Source: Desulfuromonadaceae bacterium
GTDB taxonomy: Bacteria > Desulfobacterota > Desulfuromonadia > Geobacterales > Pseudopelobacteraceae
Reading direction: 5' to 3'
Length of the DNA: 47,698 nucleotides
NCBI GenBank assembly: GCA_028688955.1
Contig: JAQTXD010000018.1
Span: 1 to 47,698, forward strand
The translations under genes were made by a program, and so were the position numbers. A model generated the notes under the pieces. It was not told the DNA's origin and searched no databases. It worked only from the letters and a program-made list of their open reading frames with translations. Of this stretch, positions 41,224 through 47,698 are shown piece after piece. Position 1 is the stretch's first letter. Every line of letters begins with the position of its first letter.

Positions 41224-41652
41224 ATGATTTGGAAGCGCTACAAAGGTTCTCACCGTACCACTGTGACCGCAATCCATGGTGGTCAAACGCTTGAGGTGAC
41301 TATAGAGATCGGAACACTGTTGACCGGCAAGACCCGTTCTCACTCAGGGTACTATTGTCGCACCATCGTTGGTGAAATGGATGAGTGCATTGAAGCTGGG
41401 AGTATGTATCAAGCGGTTCGTGCTGCCGCTAATCGCTTACGTCATCGTGGATATATACTGAAGATCTATGTCATGCGCCCAGATCTTTATGAAACCTTTC
41501 ACTGCTCTGACACCGGCTGGTGCTATGTGGAAGGAATTCAGAAGCCGGTACTGATGATAGATGAGATCGGTGTCATCCGTGAGAGTCCCAGCACATCAGA
41601 GACAAGGATAGGTCATCACCAGCTATCGCTGTTCGGAGGGGAACGTCTATGA
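41224..41652 (+). CDS. Unknown protein with C-terminal sliding-clamp-binding motif QLSLF
   Basis: A 142-aa protein. The N-terminal two thirds (HRTTVTAIHGGQTLEVTIEIG, then AVRAAANRLRHRGYILKIYVMRP) read as beta strands plus one helix. The C-terminus is HHQLSLFGGERL: QLSLF at 133-137 matches the canonical bacterial beta-clamp-binding pentapeptide (QL[SD]LF) and is in the usual exposed terminal position. The ATG at 41224 has AGGAGG upstream; the frame from 41182 is rejected. It opens a run of six closely packed genes and overlaps the next by 4 bases. No catalytic motif seen. Binding to the clamp is an inference from a short motif. Confidence 0.75.
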   Translation: MIWKRYKGSHRTTVTAIHGGQTLEVTIEIGTLLTGKTRSHSGYYCRTIVGEMDECIEAGSMYQAVRAAANRLRHRGYILKIYVMRPDLYETFHCSDTGWCYVEGIQKPVLMIDEIGVIRESPSTSETRIGHHQLSLFGGERL

Positions 41653-41978
41653 CTGAAAGAGCTTCATTAAAACTTGTTGCCTTGCGGGCTGAATTTGAAA
41701 CCAGGCTTGCAATCTCCACATATTTCTCTTGTGAATATCTGGAATGTGACATCGGGACCGTGGTTACGGTTATGAATGCCGTTATCTATACGTCGGAGTT
41801 GCTTGGAATGGCTGCTGAAGAATTCACTGTGTTCCTGGAAAAGGCACGCAACGGGGAAATGGCCATTGTCATAGACTATGAAGATGATGACCCCAACTAC
41901 GTTGTTATCGTATTTGAAGACGGGCTGGAGGCGCATGGAATCCACAAGCTGACGCTTGCAGTATGTGAACTCATATGA
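41649..41978 (+). CDS. Hypothetical protein, operon gene 2
   Basis: A 109-aa acidic protein, ATGA-coupled to gene 1 and, at its end, to gene 3. The sequence alternates a helix (SLKLVALRAEFETRLAIS), hydrophobic strand/helix parts and an acidic tract DYEDDDPNYVVIVFEDG. Not recognised. Confidence 0.7.
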   Translation: MTERASLKLVALRAEFETRLAISTYFSCEYLECDIGTVVTVMNAVIYTSELLGMAAEEFTVFLEKARNGEMAIVIDYEDDDPNYVVIVFEDGLEAHGIHKLTLAVCELI

Positions 41979-42400
41979 CGGAGTCTTCGGTGTTTAATAT
42001 ACATGATACATGCCCTCTCTGCCTGTCAGCGGAATTTGGTAACTCGCGGTGGAGCGAAACCATACAGGAACATATTTGCTTCGTCTGCCGCATTGAACTG
42101 TCTGTGGACTTCTATGTGTTCTCGGGATCTGAAGGTAACTACCTGCTCAAAGCCGCTGGATACTTGGGTGTAGATGAACTTGAAGCCAGGCGGCGTTACC
42201 TTGAAGAGATAATGTACCGGAACCCACCCGTACCAGGAACCAACATTGAACTCTGTCGGAAACAGTTGAGAGTGATTAGACAGCATCAATTGAACAGAAG
42301 AAGGTCTTCACACTGGTTTGACCCCATGATTCTTGGAGATGAACTCACTGAAAGGGCATTTGGGTATGACTTTGAAGGTATCACCATTGAGGTAGATTAG
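41975..42400 (+). CDS. Zinc-ribbon-like hypothetical protein, operon gene 3
   Basis: A 141-aa protein. Two CxxC pairs, CPLC (about residues 12-15) and CFVC (about 37-40), form a probable zinc ribbon, followed by a helical C-terminal part (ELEARRRYLEEIMY, CRKQLRVIRQHQLNRRR). It overlaps gene 2 by 4 bases. The ribbon suggests nucleic-acid or protein binding; no family is recognised. Confidence 0.7.
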   Translation: MTESSVFNIHDTCPLCLSAEFGNSRWSETIQEHICFVCRIELSVDFYVFSGSEGNYLLKAAGYLGVDELEARRRYLEEIMYRNPPVPGTNIELCRKQLRVIRQHQLNRRRSSHWFDPMILGDELTERAFGYDFEGITIEVD

Positions 42401-42440
42401 TTTCTGCAGTAGCAACCATCATAAGAGCATGGGGGTAGTC

Positions 42441-42824
42441 ATGAAAAACAATAAGAGAGGTATGAGCACCGGTCTGCAGGAAATGCTTGGGAGTATTCGT
42501 CTTTCAGCAATAGTTGAGGTCAAACTGTTCCACGTCTTTGAAGTATCGGAAACAGAGCGGGAGGTTCATGTAGAGTGCTCAGGCATTGACTGGGCCAGCG
42601 CCTTCCCACTTGGCCTCTACTTCTTCGGGAACTTTTCAAATGAAGAGATCAATGCAATGCGTAAGCTGTACTCGCCTCGGAAGATCCTGTGGATAGAAGG
42701 ACCGTATAGTATCTTACTGCCAGAGGATGGCGGGATCACGGTGTATGACTGCACCACAACTGAACTACCGGATGAAGACATTGCATGGTTAAAGGCAGCA
42801 ACCAAGAGGATTCGTAACATATAG
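42441..42824 (+). CDS. Hypothetical protein, operon gene 4
   Basis: A 127-aa protein; GGGGG upstream supports the ATG at 42441 over 42429. A short basic start (MKNNKRGM) leads to strands SAIVEVKLFHVFEV and REVHVECSG, then LYFFGNFSNEEINAMRKLY and a C-terminal ELPDEDIAWLKAATKRI helix. Unknown function. Starts 41 bp after gene 3. Confidence 0.65.
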   Translation: MKNNKRGMSTGLQEMLGSIRLSAIVEVKLFHVFEVSETEREVHVECSGIDWASAFPLGLYFFGNFSNEEINAMRKLYSPRKILWIEGPYSILLPEDGGITVYDCTTTELPDEDIAWLKAATKRIRNI

Positions 42825-42854
42825 TGTGCAGTTTTCCCCGTGAAGGAGGAACCA

Positions 42855-43355
42855 ATGGCTCTTTTGAAATGGATGAAGCATGCCTTTCTGGGAATAGAAG
42901 TTCTACTGCTTGAAGGGGATTGGAAAGATGTACGGATAATTATCTGGGCATTGTTCCGGGATAGAAGCAAAGATCAACTGGTCCCAACTGTCTATGTGTC
43001 TGTGAAGTATGACGGAGATGACAACACCATCGGATTTATTGTCATCAGTAATTTGGGATGCGTTCATGAATATGGCATGGTTCCGGCCATCTGTTTCACA
43101 AGGGATGAGATCATGGATGGTCTGGCTGACGGTTTTGAATCGGCATACAAATCAGCCTTAGGTCGCAACTATCGCTTGGTGAGGATAGCGCCTGACAAAG
43201 AACTGCCGGAAGAATACGTTCGTCTCAAAGAGGACTTCTTTAAACACCCTTACCGTTATCTGGACTGGAAAAAGAAGAAGGACTGGTTCCTCAATGATAT
43301 GCACTGGCGGATCAGGTCCGTCAAGGACTGGTTCATGGAGATGGCTTCCATATGA
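42855..43355 (+). CDS. Hypothetical protein, operon gene 5
   Basis: A 166-aa protein with the strong site AAGGAGG before its ATG. Strand-rich centre (VYVSVKYDGDDNTIGFIVISN), a helical EIMDGLADGFESAYKSALG, and a basic, tryptophan-rich C-terminus (YLDWKKKKDWFLNDMHWRI) that might bind nucleic acid or membrane. It overlaps the phosphatase gene by 4 bases. Not recognised. Confidence 0.68.
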   Translation: MALLKWMKHAFLGIEVLLLEGDWKDVRIIIWALFRDRSKDQLVPTVYVSVKYDGDDNTIGFIVISNLGCVHEYGMVPAICFTRDEIMDGLADGFESAYKSALGRNYRLVRIAPDKELPEEYVRLKEDFFKHPYRYLDWKKKKDWFLNDMHWRIRSVKDWFMEMASI

Positions 43356-44047
43356 ATAGCAACAGGAAAAGAGTCATAGCTGTTGGTGATGTGCATGGGT
43401 GTAACAAAACTCTGCAGGCATTGTTGTTTGATCGGATCAAGCTGAAGAAAACAGATACGGTCATTCTAATCGGCGATCTGGTCGATCGCGGCCCAGACAG
43501 CAAGGGTGTGCTGGATACCATTATGAATCTACAAAGTGAAGGCTATACAGGCGTTAGGTGTTTGCTCGGTAATCACGAGGACATGTTGCTCCAGGCTATT
43601 CGAACTGGAGATGAATATGATCTGCAGTTCTGGCAAGAGAACGGTGGAGATGAAGCCTTGGAAAGTTTCGGGGTTAAGTTGCCTCAGCAGATGCCTGAGG
43701 AATACATATCATTCCTGAAAGGCCTGAAACTCTATTATCAGACCACAACTCATGTCTTCGTTCACGCCGGATTGAATTTCAGTTTGGACAAACCATTGTC
43801 CAAAAAGGGACGTGACTCCATGTTGTGGGAGAGAAGAGTAAAAGTGGAACCGGATAAAATTGGCGAGAGGAAACTGGTAACGGGCCATACCATCATGGCA
43901 CTAAACCTAATAGCTGAGAGTCTGGAAAGTAATTTAATTCAACTGGACAATGGTTGTTTCATGGGAAAGCGTTTCAAAGGGAAAGGATCATTGGTTGCAT
44001 TGGATGTGAATAACGGAGAATTGTTCGTTCAGGAGAACATAGAATAA
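43352..44047 (+). CDS. PPP-family metallophosphatase (serine/threonine phosphatase-like)
   Basis: A 231-aa phosphoesterase of the phage lambda/PrpA class. The metal motifs are GDVHG (12-16), GDLVDRG (41-47) and GNHED (73-77), with later histidines in FVHAGLN and VTGHT completing the dimetal site. Such enzymes remove phosphate from proteins or act on ApnA-like nucleotides. It is last in the six-gene operon and overlaps gene 5 by four bases (ATGA). The target is unknown; phage homologues reverse host phosphorylation. Confidence 0.9.
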   Translation: MNSNRKRVIAVGDVHGCNKTLQALLFDRIKLKKTDTVILIGDLVDRGPDSKGVLDTIMNLQSEGYTGVRCLLGNHEDMLLQAIRTGDEYDLQFWQENGGDEALESFGVKLPQQMPEEYISFLKGLKLYYQTTTHVFVHAGLNFSLDKPLSKKGRDSMLWERRVKVEPDKIGERKLVTGHTIMALNLIAESLESNLIQLDNGCFMGKRFKGKGSLVALDVNNGELFVQENIE

Positions 44048-44422
44048 TAAATCATCTGGAAACAACACAACATTAAAGCCAATTCAATTATCGAGCTGTT
44101 TCACAAATAGATACTGCAATCACAGGTATTGTTGTTTGAATTTTTATTTAATTCAAAATATTCAACAAGCTAAAAGTGGTACAAATTGCATAATTAATGA
44201 TATTGCGTGTCACGTTATTAATAAAATTAATATTAATATATTCAATATAAGAGCCGAAACTTTTGCATTTATTGCTCATATAGAACTGACAAACTATTAC
44301 ATAAAGTAAAACGTGCCCTACATAATAATTTTGGATCAGCTTAATGCACTTGATGATTATGTGAATAGTAAAATTGGATTGGCTGTTTAAGCAATCATTC
44401 AAAATGGCAGAAGACAATCGGA
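44048..44422. other. AT-rich intergenic stretch
   Basis: Very AT-rich spacer between phosphatase and recombinase. The only longer frame (minus strand, 44148-44441) has a low-complexity I/N/Y-rich product and no ribosome site, so I call no gene. A simple run of short A/T inverted repeats lies at about 44220-44260. Confidence 0.5.
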
Positions 44423-44542
44423 GTGTCAGGTTTGAGTACACTTCAACGTAACGTCAGGTGGATATCAGTTGGGTGTCAGATATAGGTTCTATTCCAACAA
44501 CCTGACACCAGATTCAAACAGGTTTAGATTCCAACCTGACAG
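44423..44542. repeat. Res-like site: five TGTCAGG-type repeats
   Basis: GTGTCAGG at 44423-44430, GTCAGG at 44453-44458, GTGTCAGA at 44473-44480, then inverted CCTGACACC at 44501-44509 and CCTGACAG at 44535-44542. The block lies directly upstream of the serine recombinase gene. Paired inverted repeats are the normal form of resolvase/invertase binding sites. Confidence 0.65.
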
Positions 44543-44562
44543 AATGAACTGGGAGGAAGAAA

Positions 44563-45111
44563 ATGAAAGGTCAACGAATTGGATATATCCGTGTTTCATC
44601 TGCGGAACAAAATACTGCTCGGCAGTTAGATGGTTTGGAATTGGATAAAGTTTTTACTGATAAGATTTCTGGTAAGGACATCAACCGTCCCGAACTGCAG
44701 GCCATGATTCAGTTTGTAAGAGAAGGTGATCATATCATAGTTCACTCGCTGGATCGTTTGGCACGGAACCTTGATGACCTGAGAAGGATTGTTAAAGACC
44801 TTACCGGGAAAGGCATTGTTATTGAATTCAAAAAAGAGAACCTTATTTTCTCCGGTGATGATTCACCCATGGCAAACTTGCTGTTGTCTGTTATGGGGGC
44901 ATTTGCGGAATTTGAAAGATCTTTGATTCGGGAACGGCAATTTCAAGGAATATTAATTGCCAAGCAGGCCGGAAAATACAAAGGCAGGAAAAGGACTGTT
45001 ACACCTGAACAGGTGGAGGTTATCAGACGGCGTGTAGAATCAGGCGAAAAGAAAGCCCAGATAGCCCGTGATATGGGTATTAGCCGTGAAACTCTATATC
45101 AGTATTTGTAA
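44563..45111 (+). CDS. Serine recombinase (resolvase/invertase family)
   Basis: A 182-aa small serine recombinase. N-terminal catalytic domain: GYIRVSSAEQNTARQ with nucleophile Ser12, then VHSLDRLARNLDDLRRIV and FAEFERSLIRERQFQGI. The C-terminal helix-turn-helix is EKKAQIARDMGISRETLYQYL. Size and order match Tn3 resolvases and Hin-type invertases. GGAGGAA precedes the ATG. The upstream repeats are its likely binding region. It is the last gene of the island and could resolve multimers or invert a segment; no obvious invertible DNA was found. Confidence 0.94.
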   Translation: MKGQRIGYIRVSSAEQNTARQLDGLELDKVFTDKISGKDINRPELQAMIQFVREGDHIIVHSLDRLARNLDDLRRIVKDLTGKGIVIEFKKENLIFSGDDSPMANLLLSVMGAFAEFERSLIRERQFQGILIAKQAGKYKGRKRTVTPEQVEVIRRRVESGEKKAQIARDMGISRETLYQYL

Positions 45112-45291
45112 GGGGTTATAAACAAGCTAATTATCCTTGGACTTAAAATCTGCCCAATTTAGCTCCCCCCTCTCGCGCCGAGTACGAACTTTTTTTGTGG
45201 ATCCACCCTACGGTTTTATCGATCAACAGAGGCGGTACTCCCCTAATAACAAGGAGCGTCTTGAGAATCAGGAGCGATTCACAGTTTGCAG
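45112..45291. other. Island right border, no gene
   Basis: This stretch separates the recombinase from the tRNA remnant. One 64-codon frame starts at 45137, but has no ribosome site and an arbitrary composition. I see no supported feature. Confidence 0.4.
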
Positions 45292-45329
45292 AACAAAAAA
45301 GGGCTTGCAGATTATCTCTGTAAGCCCTT
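45292..45329 (-). terminator. Terminator downstream of the tRNA-like remnant
   Basis: Minus-strand stem AAGGGCTT-ACAG pairing with CTG-CAAGCCCTT around an 8-base loop (45299-45329), then six or more T residues (45298-45293). Confidence 0.8.
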
Positions 45330-45337
45330 GATTTATT

Positions 45338-45353
45338 TGGCTCCCCAAGCGGG
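45338..45353 (-). tRNA. Possible tRNA 3'-end remnant at the island's right border
   Basis: Minus-strand reading CCCGCTTGGGGAGCCA: half of a T-stem, a seven-base acceptor strand, discriminator and CCA, directly followed by a terminator at the same distance as in the tRNA-Lys fragment. The sequence 5' to it does not fold into a tRNA. The GGGGAGCCA end resembles tRNA-Asn, but identity is uncertain. Confidence 0.4.
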
Positions 45354-45453
45354 TTAAAGCCGGGCGACGGGAAGAGCATTTTGAGCTATAATCAGTATGT
45401 AACTATCAATTACGCTTGCAGTAATGCTACCGGATAGATTTTGGATAATGAGC

Positions 45454-46158
45454 TCATACCGTATCAATGCTATTCTTCTCATCAATAATACGACCATCAC
45501 TGACCTGGAATATCCGGTCAAAACCTTCCACCATGCGGTGGTCGTGGGTGACAACTAAGATAGCGGAATGGTTTTCCACCGCCAGTTTCTTCAGGAGCGT
45601 CATGACGTTTTTTCCGTTCTCGGTGTCAAGCGCAGCGGTCGGCTCGTCGGCCAGGATCACCCTGGGTTTGTTGGCCAAGGCGCGTGCAATAGCCACCCGC
45701 TGGGCTTCACCACCGGAAAGCGCTGAAGGGTAATTGCCCAGTCGGTGGCCGAGATTGAGGGAAGTCAGCAACTCTGTTGCACGGCTTTTGGCTTCATTTT
45801 TTGTCATGTTGTTGATCTCCAACGCGATCATGACATTTTCCTGAGCGGTTAGAAACGGTATCAGGTTGTGTGCCTGAAAGATGAAGCCGAGCTTTTCCCG
45901 GCGCATCCGCTTCAGGTCAATACCGCTTTTCCAACCTTCATCAGCGACAGTAGTACCATCGATAACGACCGTGCCGTGGGTTGGCTCATTGATCAGTCCG
46001 ATGCAGGTCAACAGGGTTGTTTTACCGGAACCCGATGGGCCGAGAATGGCGACCAGTTCTCCTGGTTTAACCTGCAGAGTCGCATCTGCAATAGCGGTCA
46101 CCGCCGTCTCACCTTTACCGTAGATCTTCGTCAGCCTTTCCACTTCGATTGCATACAT
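45454..46158 (-). CDS. ABC transporter ATP-binding protein (DevA/MacB-like)
   Basis: A 234-aa ATPase. Walker A GPSGSGKTT (about residues 39-47), Q-loop IFQAHNLIPFLTAQENV, signature LSGGEAQR, Walker B VILADEPTAALD and switch His (VVTHDHR) are all intact. The YIYGKGETAV-type N-terminus and length fit the LolD/MacB/DevA class. The open frame continues upstream to 46308, but the ATG at 46158 gives the standard start. The FtsX-like permease gene ends four bases before it. With the permease and fusion protein it forms a tripartite exporter. Confidence 0.93.
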   Translation of the reverse strand: MYAIEVERLTKIYGKGETAVTAIADATLQVKPGELVAILGPSGSGKTTLLTCIGLINEPTHGTVVIDGTTVADEGWKSGIDLKRMRREKLGFIFQAHNLIPFLTAQENVMIALEINNMTKNEAKSRATELLTSLNLGHRLGNYPSALSGGEAQRVAIARALANKPRVILADEPTAALDTENGKNVMTLLKKLAVENHSAILVVTHDHRMVEGFDRIFQVSDGRIIDEKNSIDTV

Positions 46159-46162
46159 GCTC

Positions 46163-47365
46163 TTATCCACCCAGGGCCTCCCCCGGCTCAACCTTGAGCG
46201 CCTTCCGGATACCCACAAAGCTCGAAATGATGCAAATCGCCATGACAATGACAAACAGTATCTGCATGTCAAATGCCTCCAGGACGATCCGCCGGGGAAA
46301 TTTTTCATAGGTCAGCAGAATCAATCCGTAGCCAATAAAATACGCAATGAAGCCCATCAGCAGCGACTGTTGCAGGATCATGCCTATGATAACCCGGTTT
46401 TGTGAGCCGATCAGTTTCAGGGTGGCGATGACCTTGATCTTGTCGAGGGTCGAGGTGTAGATGATCAGAGAGATTATGACGGCTGAAATTACAAGAAGGA
46501 TGACCCGGAAAAGGCCCAACTGCATCCTGGCTTTTTCAATCATCCCCTTAGCCAGGATTGCGGTCTGTTCGGCGTCGGAAATGGGCTTGAAATGGTTCCA
46601 GCGGCTGATCCGCTCCTGCACATCATGAAGGTTTGCACCCGGCGCCAATCTGACAACAATAGTGTTAACCGTGTGAGTTGATTCAGTGATAGCTGAGATA
46701 TTCTGCTGCAGGTATTTTCCTTGGACAGGAGACAGAGTTTGAATAGTGGCTAGATTGGCTCCGATCCGTTCCCGGTCGTTCCTGATGGCGTCGTTGTCCT
46801 TTTTGAACTGAATGTTCTGGGCGTCGGCCAGACTCACATAGGCAACCGGATCTCCACTGGAAGAGACAATCTTGCCGGTTAATCCTACGATCGTGTAATC
46901 ATGGAGACCCAGATGGATCTTTTCACCGATCTGCATTCCCATCGCCCTGGCAGCTACCATTTCGTAGTGCTTCTGGCGGATGCCGCGACCAGCAACTATC
47001 TCCGGTGGTCCGCCGAAACCGCTCAATTCATAACCCATCAGGAAAAAGCGGAAGGGTTTGGCGTGACGCTCGATCTGGACCGTCTGGAAGGAAAGCGGGG
47101 ATGCCTCAGCAACACCGGGCACCGCCCGTATGCGGTACTTGATGTCTTCCGGGATGCGCGAACTCTCGGCAAACGGGCCGTTGGTATTCTGCTGCACAAC
47201 CCAGATGTCGGCGTTATTCGCGTGTAGTATCGCCAGGGCGTCGGCGATAAGTCCCCGGTAGATGCCTCCCATGCTGATAACCACACCGAGGAGCAGCCCA
47301 AGGCCAATCGAGGTGAGGATAAACCTGCCCCGGTGGTAGCGTATGTCCCGAATGGCGAGATTCAT
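46163..47365 (-). CDS. FtsX-like ABC permease (DevC-like)
   Basis: A 400-aa permease: an N-terminal membrane helix (FILTSIGLGLLLGVVISMGG), a large periplasmic MacB-core-like domain (about 40-270), and three C-terminal helices ending with the FtsX domain (MILQQSLLMGFIAYFIGYG, then ILFVIVMAICIISSFVGI). The MNLAIRDIRYHRGRF start is typical of DevC; the longer frame to 47536 is rejected. The start overlaps the stop of the membrane-fusion gene by 4 bases. It works with the ATPase encoded next; substrate unknown. Confidence 0.92.
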   Translation of the reverse strand: MNLAIRDIRYHRGRFILTSIGLGLLLGVVISMGGIYRGLIADALAILHANNADIWVVQQNTNGPFAESSRIPEDIKYRIRAVPGVAEASPLSFQTVQIERHAKPFRFFLMGYELSGFGGPPEIVAGRGIRQKHYEMVAARAMGMQIGEKIHLGLHDYTIVGLTGKIVSSSGDPVAYVSLADAQNIQFKKDNDAIRNDRERIGANLATIQTLSPVQGKYLQQNISAITESTHTVNTIVVRLAPGANLHDVQERISRWNHFKPISDAEQTAILAKGMIEKARMQLGLFRVILLVISAVIISLIIYTSTLDKIKVIATLKLIGSQNRVIIGMILQQSLLMGFIAYFIGYGLILLTYEKFPRRIVLEAFDMQILFVIVMAICIISSFVGIRKALKVEPGEALGG

Positions 47366-47698
47366 TTCGCAGCCCGTACCTTCATGCCTTCCTTGAATTT
47401 TGCCATGTGAGCTGGGGGAGCCACCGCTACGCGATCGCCAGCGTCGAGCCCTGCCAGGATTTCGCTCAGGCTGCTCCGGTCCTCGATCCCGATAGTCACC
47501 TCTTTGAATATTAGCCGGTCGTCTTTGATCACCCACACGCCCCGCTTTTTATCCTTGGCGATAATGGCAGCGGAAGGTAGCGAAGGGGCATCTTTTTTTG
47601 TACCTGTGATGATGTACACATCGGACTGCTCCCCCAGACGGAACGTTTTCAGCGGCCCGCTGAAGGCCACCTCCACCTCCAGTTCTTCGGTCACCCGC
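47362..47698 (-). CDS. Membrane-fusion protein (HlyD/DevB-like), C-terminal part
   Basis: About 111 C-terminal residues; the frame is open to the window edge, so the start is outside. RLGEQSDVYIITGTKKDAPSLPSAAII and RGVWVIKDDRLIFKEVTIGI are the beta-barrel and membrane-proximal parts of a periplasmic adaptor, ending LDAGDRVAVAPPAHMAKFKEGMKV. It would link the inner-membrane exporter to an outer-membrane channel. It overlaps the permease gene by 4 bases and is upstream of it in the operon. Confidence 0.87.
   Translation of the reverse strand, partial: RVTEELEVEVAFSGPLKTFRLGEQSDVYIITGTKKDAPSLPSAAIIAKDKKRGVWVIKDDRLIFKEVTIGIEDRSSLSEILAGLDAGDRVAVAPPAHMAKFKEGMKVRAAK

Noticed and set aside
44148..44441. 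Minus-strand frame of 97 codons before the recombinase
   Set aside because: Low-complexity I/N/Y-rich product expected from AT-rich DNA; overlaps the res-like repeats.
45137..45331. 64-codon frame after the recombinase
   Set aside because: No ribosome site; it ends within the terminator hairpin of the tRNA remnant.

Overview
The window looks like a bacterial chromosome segment, most likely from a Geobacter/Pelobacter-type member of the Desulfuromonadia. This is inferred from gene content, not from a database match: futalosine menaquinone synthesis (mqnE), an APS-type CysH with CysND, an LhgO-type oxidase, an YraQ-family permease with thioredoxins, and a mosaic island with an att fragment of tRNA-Lys. 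The two flanks (1-29 kb and 45.4-47.7 kb) have moderate GC. The island between them is visibly AT-richer in parts and has a different style of gene.

Left flank. 1-4.9 kb holds the 3' end of miaA, a cold-shock gene with its own promoter and terminator, a YggT protein, a small membrane protein, a KAS III gene (fabH), and a translationally coupled mqnE/methyltransferase pair. 5-7.7 kb holds a lone ABC exporter half with a degenerate ATPase site and a lipid A acyltransferase.

Sulfur block, 7.7-19.7 kb. A minus-strand operon encodes an unknown 268-aa protein, a SLC13-type anion transporter, CysH, CysD and CysN: anion uptake, sulfate activation to APS, reduction to sulfite. Further right are a siroheme/Fe-S sulfite reductase, cysteine synthase CysK and an Rrf2-family regulator with five cysteines. 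A 20-bp motif centred on ATCTATAG occurs in front of three transcription units (the operon, cysK-sir, and the regulator gene itself), so the regulator probably controls sulfate assimilation and itself. A transglutaminase-like secreted protein, a LysR regulator and LhgO are interspersed.

19.7-29 kb. A PAS protein and a secreted unknown; an ArsR-permease-thioredoxin-CcdA operon behind a perfect 8-bp inverted-repeat operator; a MarR-YceI-pirin cluster behind a near-perfect palindrome; a DUF2786 protein, a methyltransferase and an ankyrin-repeat lipoprotein.

Mobile region, 29.3-45.4 kb. It opens with a frameshifted integrase remnant, a MtlR-like gene and a 49-nt 3' fragment of tRNA-Lys that still has its terminator. 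An intact tyrosine integrase follows, behind repeats of TACCATACT. The cargo is an unknown protein, an AlpA-type regulator, a YubB/Api92-like protein, a protein joining a nucleotidyltransferase-like N-terminus to a PcfJ-like C-terminus, and a Toprim-DUF927 primase/helicase followed directly by iterons of CTGTCACCnnTGTTACC, a likely replication origin. Next come an ExoX_C/zinc protein, a microprotein coupled to an IHF-type gene, and a BrnTA toxin-antitoxin pair. A tightly packed six-gene operon of mostly unknown proteins follows; its first product ends in a sliding-clamp-binding QLSLF motif and its last is a PPP-type phosphatase. A serine recombinase with a repeat-rich res-like region closes the island. 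A second tRNA-3'-end-like remnant at 45.34 kb, with its own terminator, marks the right border. No intact tRNA-Lys is present in the window, so the island is either incomplete, rearranged, or a stack of successive insertions.

Right flank. A DevBCA/MacB-like exporter operon on the minus strand runs off the window end.
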